64,000 nucleotides of DNA from Prorocentrum cordatum (lineage: Eukaryota > Sar > Dinophyceae > Prorocentrales > Prorocentraceae): positions 276,484 through 340,483 of the forward strand of contig CAUYUJ010014359.1 of NCBI GenBank assembly GCA_963575745.1, given 5' to 3'. Position 1 is the first letter of the stretch, and each line of letters starts with the position of its first letter. Shown here one piece after another: positions 40,626 through 49,452 of this stretch. Under the pieces are notes generated by a model. That model did not search any database, had not been told where the DNA came from, and was given only the letters and a program-made list of their open reading frames with translations. Made by a program: the position numbers and the translations under genes.

Positions 40626-41672
40626 GCTCATCGCACTCCCCATCCAAGTCATCACGTTCGCCACCCAAATCAGCAAATCATCACGTTCAACAAATCATCC
40701 TGTCCGGCTTCAAGGAGAGGTCCGCCCACCAGCCCTGCATACCGAGGCCGCCAGTCTCCAGCAGCCCTGGATGTCCCGAGCACCCCGCCTTGCCTACCAG
40801 CCCTGCGTGTCGCGTCCGACAGTCTCCAGCAGTTCCGAACAAGGAAGCGATGTAAGTATCGCGCGACTAGCATGTCATGGCAGGGGCAACGGCATCACGT
40901 CACTAGAACATATGCCAACACGATACGCCAGAAACCTACACCAATAGCGCACACCATTAACATTCATCAGACACATGCAGTCAGGACGTATTCGAGTCAC
41001 ACTCAAGCATCTGTGGCACCAGCAGCAAACATCAACCACATGTACCACATCACACACAGCAGTACCACTTCTTGCTTCGGCAAGCCAATGCCATTGATAA
41101 CTATTACGCTCACTTTTGCACAAGCATTAGGAGCATGCGCCCGTACCGCACATCAAGACTCCCCATAAACCACACACGCCAACACATACACCAATAACGC
41201 GTACACGTGACATGCAGCAGCCCACACATTGAGAACGTTGGTCAAGGGCATACGTACGGGCACGGAACACAACTCCAATACACATACATATGATGCCATG
41301 TCGACATAACGTGGGCAACATTGCGCAAGCATCAGACAAGGATGTGTTTCATACCCGTACAATCAACGAACACACAACACACATGACACATTCAGACACA
41401 CCTTCGTTGTTTTACGATTTTGGCTTCGGGTGGCCGTCTCGAGGACCCGTGGCCATCAGAAACAGATCCAGGATGACGAACTGCCCCCTGGGGGGGGGGG
41501 TCGAGACCGTGGGGGCCCGCGAGTTCAAAAAACACATTTTTCGTTTGTGGCGAGCGGAGCAAGTTACGGCGCTTTTGAGAGAGCATGGTTGATATTTCTT
41601 TTTTGGCGGAAGTTGGCCGAACGCCGACGGCAGCAAAGCGTGGGCGGTTCAGCCAGCGGAAGGTCGGCGGAA
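40626..41672. other. gap with short tandem duplications
   Basis: TCATCACGTTC words at 40645-40695 and a roughly 70-bp duplication (CCAGCCCTGC...CAGTCTCCAGCAG) at 40729 and 40797. Lower-GC sequence with CACATAC words follows. No gene is called. Confidence 0.4.
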
Positions 41673-41673
41673 C

Positions 41674-41910
41674 TTGGCTGAATCGATTGTCGCTGGCGAT
41701 TTTTCTCCGATCCCCGAGTTCCTTCCGAACTCCTGGGCCGCTCAGAAACGGGGGGGAACTATTCGAACGCACCACTATCGAGGATGGACGCCCCCCCCCT
41801 CGTATATCCCAGGGTGGGGCCCAAAGTTTATGGTCCAGTCGAACCCCCACAAGTCGGGGATTGGAGTCGCCATATCCCCGAGTAAATTCATGTGCCTGCC
41901 AGAGGTGTGA
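41674..41910 (+). CDS. hypothetical ORF, weak
   Basis: The plus frame reads AGDFSPIPEFLPNSWAAQKR, GWTPPPSYIPGWGPKFMVQS and GIGVAISPSKFMCLPEV before TGA at 41908-41910. It is aromatic- and Pro-rich in a lower-GC region. A minus frame and another plus frame are also open here, so the call is weak. Confidence 0.22.
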   Translation: MAESIVAGDFSPIPEFLPNSWAAQKRGGTIRTHHYRGWTPPPSYIPGWGPKFMVQSNPHKSGIGVAISPSKFMCLPEV

Positions 41911-42448
41911 GCATGTGTAGAATAACAACCTTGAGCAAACAGTGCCGTGAAACATCACCTGTGGACAAAACAGAACATATTTCTGCGGGATCTCTAGAGC
42001 TAGATCGATCCGTGGCGGTGCCGGGTCCCGAGCGCCGGTCGTTGCTCGGTCAGCGCTTGCATTGGAGGGGTCCTCGCGGAGGGTGCAAGTATCCGGTGAA
42101 GTTTGCCGCCGATTGCTGTAGGCGGCCAGGGTTCAGGTTTTCCAGCTCCCGGGTTCCGGGTCCGAGCTTCATGGGATCTTTGGTTCTTGGTTTCGGCCAG
42201 AGGGTAAAGCATATACTAGCAGAGCGTTTGGAACAGAGTCGCTAGATCAGAGAGCAGCGAGCAGGGAGTAGAGAGCACAGTCGAAAGGCGAGAGTACAGG
42301 GTACAGAGTAGACGGTGGAGAACATATATCACATGTCGAAGTGGGGGGTCGAGTAGAGATCTGCCCTTCGATGCTTCCTGCGAGCATCATTTTGGGGTTC
42401 TCTCATCCGAGGCGGTGATTTATTCATGATCACGGAGGGGGACCCAGT
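41911..42448. other. gap upstream of sugar transporter
   Basis: Includes GAGAGCAGCGAGCAGGGAGT-like short repeats at 42250-42330. The first transmembrane exon of the transporter should lie here or further upstream but could not be recognised. Confidence 0.35.
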
Positions 42449-44269
42449 ATGTCGCTATCCGCCGCCTCCCGAAGTCCCCCGAGATCTATCCCCCATGCTT
42501 TGGCGATCGATAAATCACCGCTTCGCATCTCCTGCGTGCTGAGATGTTGCACGACCCTCAGATCTGCTCCGCAGAAGGCATGCGCGTGTACATTACCACG
42601 TCGCCTGTCCAGGGCCGTCCTGGGCTCTACAGGACGGTGTGCAGCTCCTGGGTTCGGCCAGGGGAGCGCATACGCCATGCCAAGGCCCAGGATGGCCCTT
42701 GCCAGGCGCAGTGGTGGTGTCTGGATGCCGTCTGCGGATCTGAGGCTCCCGGCCGCCTACGCCCAGTTCCTGTCGCTGGGATCCTCGCTGCTGCAGCTTG
42801 GGGCCGCATTCGGTGCGCTGGCCGTGGGGCCGCCCGTTGCGGAGCGCCAGGGGCGACGCGAGGCTGCGACGACGGCGACGGCGGCGACACGGCGGGCGAC
42901 GGCAACGGCAGCGGCGTCGGCGGCGGCGTCGGCGGCGGCGGCGGCGTCGCGTCGGCCGCCTCGAGTCGAGACGACGTCGACGTCGACCGGACCCGGGCGG
43001 CGCGAGGCGATGTTCCTCGGCTCGCTGGTGACGATCGCGGGCGCCGTGCCCCAGGCGTTCCTGACGGACATCCCGGCATTTCTCTGCGCCCGCGTAGTCG
43101 CGGGGCTGGGTGTCGGCATCGTGACGTACGCGCTGCCGATGTTCGTCTCGGAGGTCGCCCCCGCGGAGCTGCGGGGCGCCCTGGGGTGCTCGATGCAGCT
43201 GACGATGGTGCTGGGCACCGTGGTCGCCTCGGTGCTGAACTGCCAGCCCTGGTTCGACTATCGGCTGTCGTTCGCGCTGCCAGCATTCCCCGCGGCGGTG
43301 GTCGCCGCCGGCATTTTCTTCTTCCCGCCCTCGCCGCGCTTCACGCTCATGCAGGGCCACCGCCTGGGCCTGCCGGACGAAGGCCACGACCGCGCCTGGA
43401 AGTCTTTGCGTTGGCTGCGAGGCTCCGATGAGGCAGCCAGCGATGAGCTGACCCTGCTGATAGAGGCGCTGGACAGCCGCGGCGAGGCGTCGTCCTGGTC
43501 CGACCTCTGTCGGAGCAGGTCCATCCGGCGCAGGGTGGTGGTGGCCAACATGCTGCAGTGGCTGCAGCAGCTCACTGGCGTCAACGCCATCCTGAGCTAC
43601 GGCCCCGCCATCTTCGGCAGCGCCGGTGTCCCACTCTCGGGCACGCAGTGCGCCGTCCTCACCAACCTGTTCAACCTCGCGGGCACCCTGGGGATGATGT
43701 TGGTGATCGACCGCTGGGGGCGCCGGCTGCTGCTCCTGCTGGGTGCGGCGTGCATGGCGCTGTGCATGGGGTCGGCGGCGCTGCTGGCCCACGCCCTGCA
43801 CCACGAGGCGCAGGCGCAGGCGCAGGTGCCGCTGGGCTGGGGCCTGCTTGCCTGCGTCTGCCTGTACATGGCCTCCTTCGCCATCGCCTGGGGCGGCGTG
43901 CCGTGGGTGTACCCCAGCGAGATCTTCCCCATGGCGGTGAAGGAGAAGGCGCTCTCGACCTCGGTGTTCTCGCAGTGGTCCGCAAACTTTCTCGTCGCCT
44001 ACGTCGTCCCGCTGCAGGTCAAGAGCTTCAGCGTCGCGGGCACCTTTGCCTTCTACACGGCGTGCCTCGTCGCCTGCCTCGGGCTCGTTTATTGCGCCGT
44101 GCCCGAGACCAGGGGGTTGGAGCTGGAGGAGCTGGAACCAACGGTCCGGGCCCGCCCCTGGGCCAGGGCAGCCTGCCGAGGTCCCCCCAGCGCCCACCGA
44201 CGCCTCCCTGCGTTCCCCGATGCCGCCGCGAGGGCGTTCCGAGGCGCCGGGAGCCTCCGGTCGTCCTGA
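42449..44269 (+). CDS. MFS sugar porter, near complete
   Basis: A long open plus frame carries the sugar-porter signature in order: TM2-3 loop ERQGRRE, then after a 144-nt intron AMFLGSLVTIAGAVPQAFL; the TM4-5 signature GLGVGIVTYALPMFVSEVAP-AELRG; the PESPR-type motif as PPSPRFTL between TM6 and TM7; QQLTGVNAILSYGPAIF in TM7; DRWGRR in loop 8-9; VYPSEIFPMAVKEKA (PAEIFP-type) in loop 10-11; and PETRGLELEELE at the C terminus. These identify a facilitative or H+-coupled monosaccharide transporter of the plasma or organelle membrane. The true N terminus (TM1) is not seen: codons before about 42710 lie in a family F repeat and are non-coding; the first reliable exon starts near 42710. Intron-like read-through makes the apparent frame longer at both ends (last coding part near 44140, then an intron to 44518). 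Substrate cannot be deduced. Confidence 0.85.
   Translation: MSLSAASRSPPRSIPHALAIDKSPLRISCVLRCCTTLRSAPQKACACTLPRRLSRAVLGSTGRCAAPGFGQGSAYAMPRPRMALARRSGGVWMPSADLRLPAAYAQFLSLGSSLLQLGAAFGALAVGPPVAERQGRREAATTATAATRRATATAAASAAASAAAAASRRPPRVETTSTSTGPGRREAMFLGSLVTIAGAVPQAFLTDIPAFLCARVVAGLGVGIVTYALPMFVSEVAPAELRGALGCSMQLTMVLGTVVASVLNCQPWFDYRLSFALPAFPAAVVAAGIFFFPPSPRFTLMQGHRLGLPDEGHDRAWKSLRWLRGSDEAASDELTLLIEALDSRGEASSWSDLCRSRSIRRRVVVANMLQWLQQLTGVNAILSYGPAIFGSAGVPLSGTQCAVLTNLFNLAGTLGMMLVIDRWGRRLLLLLGAACMALCMGSAALLAHALHHEAQAQAQVPLGWGLLACVCLYMASFAIAWGGVPWVYPSEIFPMAVKEKALSTSVFSQWSANFLVAYVVPLQVKSFSVAGTFAFYTACLVACLGLVYCAVPETRGLELEELEPTVRARPWARAACRGPPSAHRRLPAFPDAAARAFRGAGSLRSS
42590..42709 (+). mobile_element. 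family F relative at transporter 5' intron
   Basis: CCTGTCCAGGGCCGTCCTGG and CCCAGGATGGCCCTTGCCAG are inverted repeats (about 42607 and 42687), with GTGTAC and GCATAC words outside them. The element ends CCAGGCGCAG at 42709, which can serve as the splice acceptor for the first recognisable transporter exon. Confidence 0.55.
42863..43006 (+). other. 144-nt GC-AG intron, read-through, in transporter
   Basis: GACGCGAG-GCTGCGACG at the left and GGCGCGAG-GCGATGTTC at the right share CGCGAGGC. Splicing joins GRRE to AMFLGS, restoring the normal sugar-porter spacing after the GRR motif. Unspliced, it would add 48 Ala/Thr/Arg-rich codons without a stop. The interior is GGCGAC/GGCGGC simple sequence. 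Confidence 0.65.
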
Positions 44270-44379
44270 GGGCTGCCGATCCGAGGCCTCCGAGGCTCCC
44301 CGGAGTCCTCCGAGGCCTCCGGAGCGCTCCGGGGCCCCTCCGCGAGGCCCCCCTGGGGGCTTCTTCTGGAGCCCTCCGA

Positions 44380-44472
44380 CTCCTCCTCCTCCTCCTCCTC
44401 CGCCTCCTCCTCCTCCTCCTCCTCCTCCTCCTCCTCCTCCTCCTCCTCCTCCTCCTCCTCCTCCTCCTCCCT
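44380..44472. repeat. CCT microsatellite in transporter 3' intron
   Basis: About 30 CCT units on the plus strand, inside the presumed intron 44142-44518. Confidence 0.9.
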
Positions 44473-44518
44473 CCCCATCGGGGGGGCCTCCGACGCCGGC
44501 ACCACGCGGCCTCTGCCT

Positions 44519-44648
44519 CAGGAGATGGGGCGCCTCTTCGGCGAGGACGGCTCCGACGGCCTGCCGGAGCTGTCGGCCCCGCTCACGCCGCCCGACTTCG
44601 GCCCAAGGCTGGGGGTGCGGCCAGGCTCCTCGGCGTTCTCGATGGAAG
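44519..44648 (+). CDS. probable last exon of sugar transporter
   Basis: After the acceptor CTCTGCCTCAG (ending 44521) the frame reads GAG-ATG-GGG, i.e. EMGRLFGEDGSDGLPELS, then PLTPPDFGPRLGVRPGSSAF. Joined to PETRGLELEELE it gives a typical acidic sugar-porter tail. The reading runs into a hAT-like MITE at 44649; TTPPDFGPRRGLRPSTAA is found again in another frame just beyond the MITE (44849-44905), so this tail region is duplicated. Confidence 0.5.
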
Positions 44649-44791
44649 CAGGGCTGGACCTGCACGGTGTTTGGGCGCCTTCGTGGGCCGTTTTCGTTTC
44701 GATTTCGTTTTGCGGAAAAGGCGGATTGAAGACAACGCGAGGAGAAACGAAAGCAAAACGAAAACGAAAACACCGTTTAGGTTCAGCCCTG
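44649..44791. mobile_element. hAT-like MITE
   Basis: 24-bp terminal inverted repeats with three mismatches (CAGGGCTGGACCTGCACGGT against CAGGGCTGAACCTAAACGGT), flanked by GATGGAAG on the left and TCTGGAAG on the right, an 8-bp target duplication with two mismatches. CAGGG ends and 8-bp duplications are the hAT pattern. The interior has complementary TTTTCGTTTCG / CGAAACGAAA stretches. Confidence 0.8.
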
Positions 44792-44906
44792 TCTGGAAGC
44801 CCTCGGCCGGCTCGCGACGGCGGCGGCGGCGACGGCGGCGGCAACGGCGGCGAACCACGCCGCCCGACTTCGGCCCCAGGCGGGGGCTGCGGCCGAGCAC
44901 GGCGGC

Positions 44907-45611
44907 GTGCAGAGGGGTGTGTGGCGAGGGGGCGAGTGGAACGGGTCGAGGAGAGGTTCCTACAATGGGCACTCTTGGCCCCTCTTTGGGCCTCTGGAGG
45001 CGTCTGGTTTGGAGCAGATTTGGGCTGAGGGGTCTGGCGAGGGGCTTGCCTTCCAGGAAGGCAGGGTGGCTTCTCAGACGCCTCCCTCGCCTTCTAAGAG
45101 GCGTTCTTGGGAAGCCCCCGAGCTCTTCTCAGAAGCCCGAAGGCCGTCCACCTGGCCCTACCCCCCCTCCCATACATCCAACGCTTTCGCTGTTCTTGAT
45201 TTTCATACGTTGGCTCCAGCAGTCTCGACCTATTTCCCCTGGGGGCAGCTTCCGTCCCGCACCTCATGGAGGAGCATAGGGGACTCGTGCCACCGAGAAC
45301 CCATCGGGGGTGGGGCCGACCCCTGGGCGGTGGCACGCCCGAGCGTCACCCAGTACTGGACCACGCTTTGGCGTGCCACCGCTCGGGGGCAGGTCCCGCC
45401 CACGATGTGTTCTCGGTGGCGGTGGTCCACGCCTCTCCTCCGAGTGTCCATCGGCAGCACCGAGCCCGGGGGGGGAAGTGGGACGGGGCGGGCCTTCCCC
45501 GAAGGCCTGGAAGCTCTCCAGCCCTCTGCGGAGTTTTCTCGGCCTCGCCCGCAGACACAAATGGCTTCCCAGAAGGCCCGAGGGCTTCTGCGGAGCCCCG
45601 CCGCCTTCTGA
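44907..45611 (+). CDS. hypothetical ORF carrying a MITE
   Basis: A plus frame of 234 codons. The parts outside the inserted MITE look coding: GLAFQEGRVASQTPPSPSKR and SWEAPELFSEARRPSTWPYP before it, and GTGRAFPEGLEALQPSAEFS and TQMASQKARGLLRSPAAF after it, ending TGA at 45609-45611. GCCTTCC-GAAGGC and TTCTCAGAAG/TTCCCAGAAG words recur on both sides. No domain is recognised, and the frame across the MITE is probably chance. Confidence 0.3.
   Translation: MQRGVWRGGEWNGSRRGSYNGHSWPLFGPLEASGLEQIWAEGSGEGLAFQEGRVASQTPPSPSKRRSWEAPELFSEARRPSTWPYPPSHTSNAFAVLDFHTLAPAVSTYFPWGQLPSRTSWRSIGDSCHREPIGGGADPWAVARPSVTQYWTTLWRATARGQVPPTMCSRWRWSTPLLRVSIGSTEPGGGSGTGRAFPEGLEALQPSAEFSRPRPQTQMASQKARGLLRSPAAF
45268..45441. 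mobile_element. MITE with 72-bp inverted arms
   Basis: The first 72 bases (GGAGGAGCATAGGGGACTCG ... GGTGGCACGCC) and the reverse complement of the last 72 align without gaps at roughly three-quarters identity, including GCCACCGAGAAC and GCGGTGGCACG. The loop is about 30 bp. Confidence 0.75.
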
Positions 45612-45699
45612 GACGGCCTGCCCCTTCTCATTCCCTCCTGGGCTCGCCGCCGAATCCATTTCAGCTGGTCCCGGGCCCCGGCAATTGCCCCTGGGGGGC

Positions 45700-45890
45700 C
45701 AACGCCGAGGGCACAGTGCGCCGTTCCTGGCGTGCCGCCCTGCAGGCTCTTCGGCGTGCTCGCTGTCCGCCCTCGGCCAGCTGGGAAGGGGGAGGGCCCA
45801 GACGATGCCAGACATGGCCGTGCCCGGCGGCTCCGAGCTCAGGGAGCGCTTCTTGTCCGACGTGCCCAGGAGTGTCGTCGCCGACCTCGT
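45700..45890 (+). CDS. hypothetical exon, unrecognised
   Basis: The plus frame reads SAPFLACRPAGSSACSLSAL, GQLGRGRAQTMPDMAVPGG and SELRERFLSDVPRSVVADLV. The last part is a clear amphipathic, charged sequence with GC-rich third positions. It then passes into a CTCCTCCCC-rich tract near 45893 that looks like intron. No family recognised. Confidence 0.45.
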
Positions 45891-46097
45891 TCTCCTCCCC
45901 CCTGCCTCCCCTCCGCCTTCCTCGTTTTTCTCCTTGTCGCCGTCCTCCGTTCTCCACGCTCCCCCCCACTCAACGCTTCGCTACCCGCTCATTCCCTGCA
46001 CGTGGCTCACTCGTTGTGTCCTGTTCTAGGTTATGTGCGGGCGTTGTCGGCTTGGCATGTGCGGGCATGTGTGCTGCATCGGCCTTGCATGTGCGGT
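45891..46097. other. pyrimidine-rich, then TGTGCGGGC words
   Basis: CTCC-rich intron-like sequence to 45990, followed by TTGGCATGTGCGGGCATGTG and related words near 46050-46095. Confidence 0.35.
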
Positions 46098-46188
46098 TAG
46101 GGGGCCACATGCGAACCCTACCCCTACCCCTCCAACGATTGTTGAGGGGGAGGGTGGGGTAGGGGTAGGGCTCGCATGTGGCCCCCTA
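46098..46188. repeat. 91-bp hairpin with telomere-like words
   Basis: 33-nt arms at 46098-46130 and 46156-46188 with one mismatch (TAGGGGGCCACATGCGA... and its complement). Each arm includes CCCTACCCCTACCCC or its complement. Confidence 0.9.
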
Positions 46189-47042
46189 GCGGTGAATATC
46201 CCTACGGGCGTGCAGTAGTTGATTTGCGTGTGCATAGGTTTGAACATGTGCATGCCATGTTCCGCGGTATGTGTATGGTCGCTGGAATCACCGTTCGGCT
46301 CTCGCCTTTGATTGTTTTTTTTTTTCGAATGTACCAGCGTATGCGGGGCATGTGTTGGGACAGAAGCTCATTGTTCCTCTTCCACCACTTCCTCCTTCTC
46401 CTGAATTCTTCTCCTCTGCCATCCTCTTGTTCCTCCTCCTCCCCCTTCTCCTGCTCCTCCTTCTCCCCGCTGCCTCCTTCTCTTCGGTCCTTTTTCTCCT
46501 CCCTCCTCTACTCTTCTCTCTGCTCCTCCCTGCTCCGCCTCCCATCCCCTCCTCCTCATCCTCCTCCTTCTCCTCCTCCTACTCCGCATTATCCTTTTTG
46601 TTTAGCCTCCTCCACCTTCTCCTTTTGCTCCTCCTCCTCCTCCCCGCTCGTGGGTCGCCATGCTGGAGAGATGCGTGTGAGGTGTTGTCGTATGTGCGAC
46701 GGACTTGTCGGCTGGAGTTGTGCAAATGCTGTGCCGGCATGTGGCCAACACGTGCCCCAGCGTCTGCGGGACGAAGAAGGGGAGAGTTAGGAGGGTAGAC
46801 TTAGGAGGCAGGAGAGACGCAAGGAAGTCGGAAGAAGTGAATGTCACCACCCACCAAACCACCCCAACCCGACCCGAAGGCCTCAATTTACCCTCCATTT
46901 CCAGTGTGGGGGGGTCGGGGAACATCGGAAAACACATGGAGCACATATCCCCTCCAACCCGAAATTCGGGTCTTCGGGTTGGGTTGGGGTGGTCTGGTAG
47001 GTAGTCAGAATGGGGCAGCCTTTCCACTCTTTCCAGCCCTGG
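46189..47042. other. gap with CTCCTTCTCC tract
   Basis: Pyrimidine tract at about 46375-46645. Related GTGTTGTCGTATGTGCG words occur near 46680. From 46840 to 46990 CCCGAA/GGGTT-rich sequence includes an inverted pair (CAACCCGAAATTCGGGT). No gene is called. Confidence 0.4.
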
Positions 47043-47257
47043 CCAGTTCTTCTTCAATACTTCAAGCCTCAGACCTCGTCCCAGCTGCTTCGGGCTCGCT
47101 TCAGCCCGTGCCAGTTTTTCTAGCCCTGGCCACTGCCACTTTCGTGGAAATCATTTTGCCAGCTTCCCTGTACAGCTTATCCAAGGAGGAGACCGAGCAG
47201 CAGGATGAGGAAGTAGACAAGAGGTGGAGAAGGATTTTCGCGCACGGTACGGTTTGA
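47043..47257 (+). CDS. hypothetical exon with membrane helix and charged tail
   Basis: Plus frame ending with TGA at 47255-47257. It reads ILQASDLVPAASGSLQPVPV, FLALATATFVEIILPASLYS and LSKEETEQQDEEVDKRWRR-IFAHGTV. A single hydrophobic helix followed by a strongly charged segment is typical of a short membrane-anchored C terminus. The 5' boundary is unknown and the product unrecognised. Confidence 0.35.
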
Positions 47258-47660
47258 TTTAATGGCTGGGGATCTTGCGATCCCCTCGGTCCATGGGCTT
47301 GTATTGCATGTGCGGCCTGGTCTCGGTGGGGGGGGGGCGGGAGCCTTTCCGCTGCCCCGCGTAAGAGGTGCACAGGTAGGTGTGGTCCGACTGTGCGGCG
47401 TGTGCGGCTGTTTACGGAATGACAAGCAGAAGCGTTGAAACACAAACATAGAAAGCTAATCCGCTAAACATGAGCCTATCCTTTACTACACCTGGTGCTA
47501 TTATTTGTCCCTCCTCCCTCCTTCCTCATGCTCTATCTCCTGACGAAGCGGCCAGGCCTGGTCCCGTTTGCATCCAGCTCTTTCGGCAACGCAGAGCGGG
47601 ATTTCATCTCATGTCTTTCCGATGTCGCGCGCTTAGCTCCGACCCTCGATGGCTTTTGTT
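47258..47660. other. gap, no gene recognised
   Basis: Contains a G10 run near 47330 and mixed sequence. No defensible exon. Confidence 0.35.
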
Positions 47661-49184
47661 ACCTAACAGCGAAGACTGATAGGTTTCTACAAGACTCAAA
47701 AGAGAGCAGCAGATGACTCCACAGGGGGGTCTGGGCGGGTGCCGGACAGGGTGCCGCAGAACTCATTTTAAGCCAACAGTCACACACTTCGTGCTCTTCG
47801 ACTTCCCAGAACTCCATTCCCGGGCCACATTCTGAATGCCCGGAGCCAACTGTAGGCCACTTCGTGCTCTTCGATTTCCCAGAACTCCATTCCCGGGCCA
47901 CATTTTGAATGCCCGGAGCCAACTGTAGGCCACTTCGTGCTCTTCGAGTTCCCAGAACTCCATTCCCGGGCCACATTTTGAATGCCCGGAGCCAACTGTA
48001 GGCCACTTCGTGCTCTTCGAGTTCCCAGAACTCCATTCCCGGGCCACATTTTGAATGCCCGGAGCCAACTGTAGGCCACTTCGTGCTCTTCGAGTTCCCA
48101 GAACTCCATTCCCGGGCCACATTTTGAATGCCCGGAGCCAACTGAGGCTGAGGCAGGCTGCTGCTGAGGCAGGCTGAGGCTGAGGCTGAGGCAGGCTGAG
48201 GCTGAGGCAGGCTGAGGCTGAGGCTGAGGTTGAGGCTGAGGCTGAGGCTGAAGCAGGCTGAGGCTGAGGCAAGGCTGAGGCAGGCTGAGGCTGAGGCTGA
48301 GGCTGATGCAGGCTGAGGCTGAGGCAGGCTGAGGCTGAGGCTGAGGCAGGCTGAGGCTGAGGCTGAGGCTAAGGTTGAGGCTGAGGCTGAGGCTGAGGCT
48401 GAGGCTGGCTGAGGCAGGCTGAGGCTGCAGGCTGAGGCTGAGGCTGAGGCAGGAGGCTGAGGCTGAGGCTGAGGCTGAGGCAGGCTGAGGCTGAGGCTGA
48501 GGCTGAGGCTGAGGCTGAGGCTGAGGCAGGCTGCAGGCTGAGGCTGAGGCTGAGGAGGCTGAGGCTGAGGCTGAGGCTGAGGCAGGCTGAGGCTGAGGCT
48601 GAGGCTGAGGCTGAGGCTGAGGCTGGCTGATGAGGCTGAGGCTGAGGCTGAGGCTGAGGCAGGCTGAGGCTGAGGCTGAGGCTGAGGCAGGCTGAGGCTG
48701 AGGCTGAGGCTGAGGCTGAGGCTGAGGCTGAGGCAGGCTGAGGCTGAGGCAGGCTGAGGCTGAGGCTGAGGCTGAGGCTGAGGCTGAGGCTGAGGCTGAG
48801 GCAGGCTGATGCTGAGGCAGGCTGAGGCTGAGGCTGAGGCTGAGGCTGAGGCTGAGGCTGAGGCTGAGGCTGAGGGCTGAGGCTGAGGCTGCAGGCTGAG
48901 GCTGAGGCAGTCTGAGGCTGAGGCCGAGGCTGAAGGCAGGCCGTGGCTGAGGCTGAGGCTGAAGCAAGCTGAGGCTGAGGCTGAGGCAGGCTGAGGCTGA
49001 GGCTGAGGCAGGCTGATACTGAGGCAAGCTGAGGCTGAGGCTGTGACTGTGACTGCCGTTGCCACTGCGACTGTCATCGCGAATGCGACTGCGACTGCGA
49101 GAACAGGAGAATTCTACAACTGGATTCTCATCTGGATCTTAAGGGGAATGTTTCCATATATGCTTCTACACATCGCTGTTCGGT
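47661..49184. mobile_element. satellite-bearing element, copy 1
   Basis: Left end ACCTAACAGCGAAG, right end CATCGCTGTTCGGT (complement ACCGAACAGCGATG). The interior has, in order: a unique lead, five units of a 73-bp repeat (47778-48145; TGTAGGCCACTTCGTGCTCT at 47851, 47924, 47997, 48070), a GGCTGA minisatellite (48146-49045), and GTGACTGTGACTGCCGTTGC leading to the right end. The copy at 50449-51373 has the same order. Homology beyond the right end continues about 28 bp. Confidence 0.85.
48146..49045. repeat. GGCTGA/GGCAGGCTGA minisatellite
   Basis: About 900 bp of 6-bp GGCTGA units with interspersed GGCAGGCTGA variants. The minus-strand frames (Pro-Gln and Ser-Ala/Ser-Leu repeats) arise from the repeat and are not genes. 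Confidence 0.95.
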
Positions 49185-49359
49185 TGCTTTGCCGGGATAA
49201 TATTTCTTTCTCGAAGCGGGATCCCCAGAATTGTTGACCCATTTCTGGAGACCAGTTCACTATCATTTTTGTTGGGGAATTTCCCCAAGCTCGAAAAGGT
49301 CCCCCGTGGCTGAACACACGGACAAGGCATTCGTGTTTTCAAGACGTTGGAGGTCTGGG
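49185..49359. other. flank of satellite element
   Basis: The first 28 bp continue the element's homology (TGCTTTGCCGGGATAATATT). The rest, to 49359, is unassigned. Confidence 0.4.
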
Positions 49360-49452
49360 CGCGACCCTGGGAGGAGGCAGCTGACGGCCGCTCGGATCAA
49401 CTCCCGGGTGGTGGTGGGCCGCGGAGGGTTCGTGCGGCTCGACAGCTACTGA
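49360..49452 (+). CDS. possible terminal exon
   Basis: The plus frame reads RDPGRRQLTAARINSRVVVG then RGGFVRLDSY and TGA at 49450-49452. Short, but with a beta-strand-like Val run and typical codon use (GC-rich third positions). A second open frame covers the same bases. Product unknown. Confidence 0.3.
   Translation, partial: RDPGRRQLTAARINSRVVVGRGGFVRLDSY

Noticed and set aside
42593-44773. 726-codon minus-strand frame opposite the sugar transporter
   Set aside because: It is the antisense shadow of a GC3-rich gene; the plus strand carries the full set of sugar-porter motifs.
47778-48145. Regular 73-bp repeats considered as a CRISPR-like array
   Set aside because: Units are contiguous without unique spacers, there are no cas genes, and the organism is eukaryotic.
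47659-49077. Long minus-strand frames of Ser/Ala/Leu and Pro-Gln repeats
   Set aside because: They are all translations of the GGCTGA minisatellite and the 73-bp repeat; every phase is open.
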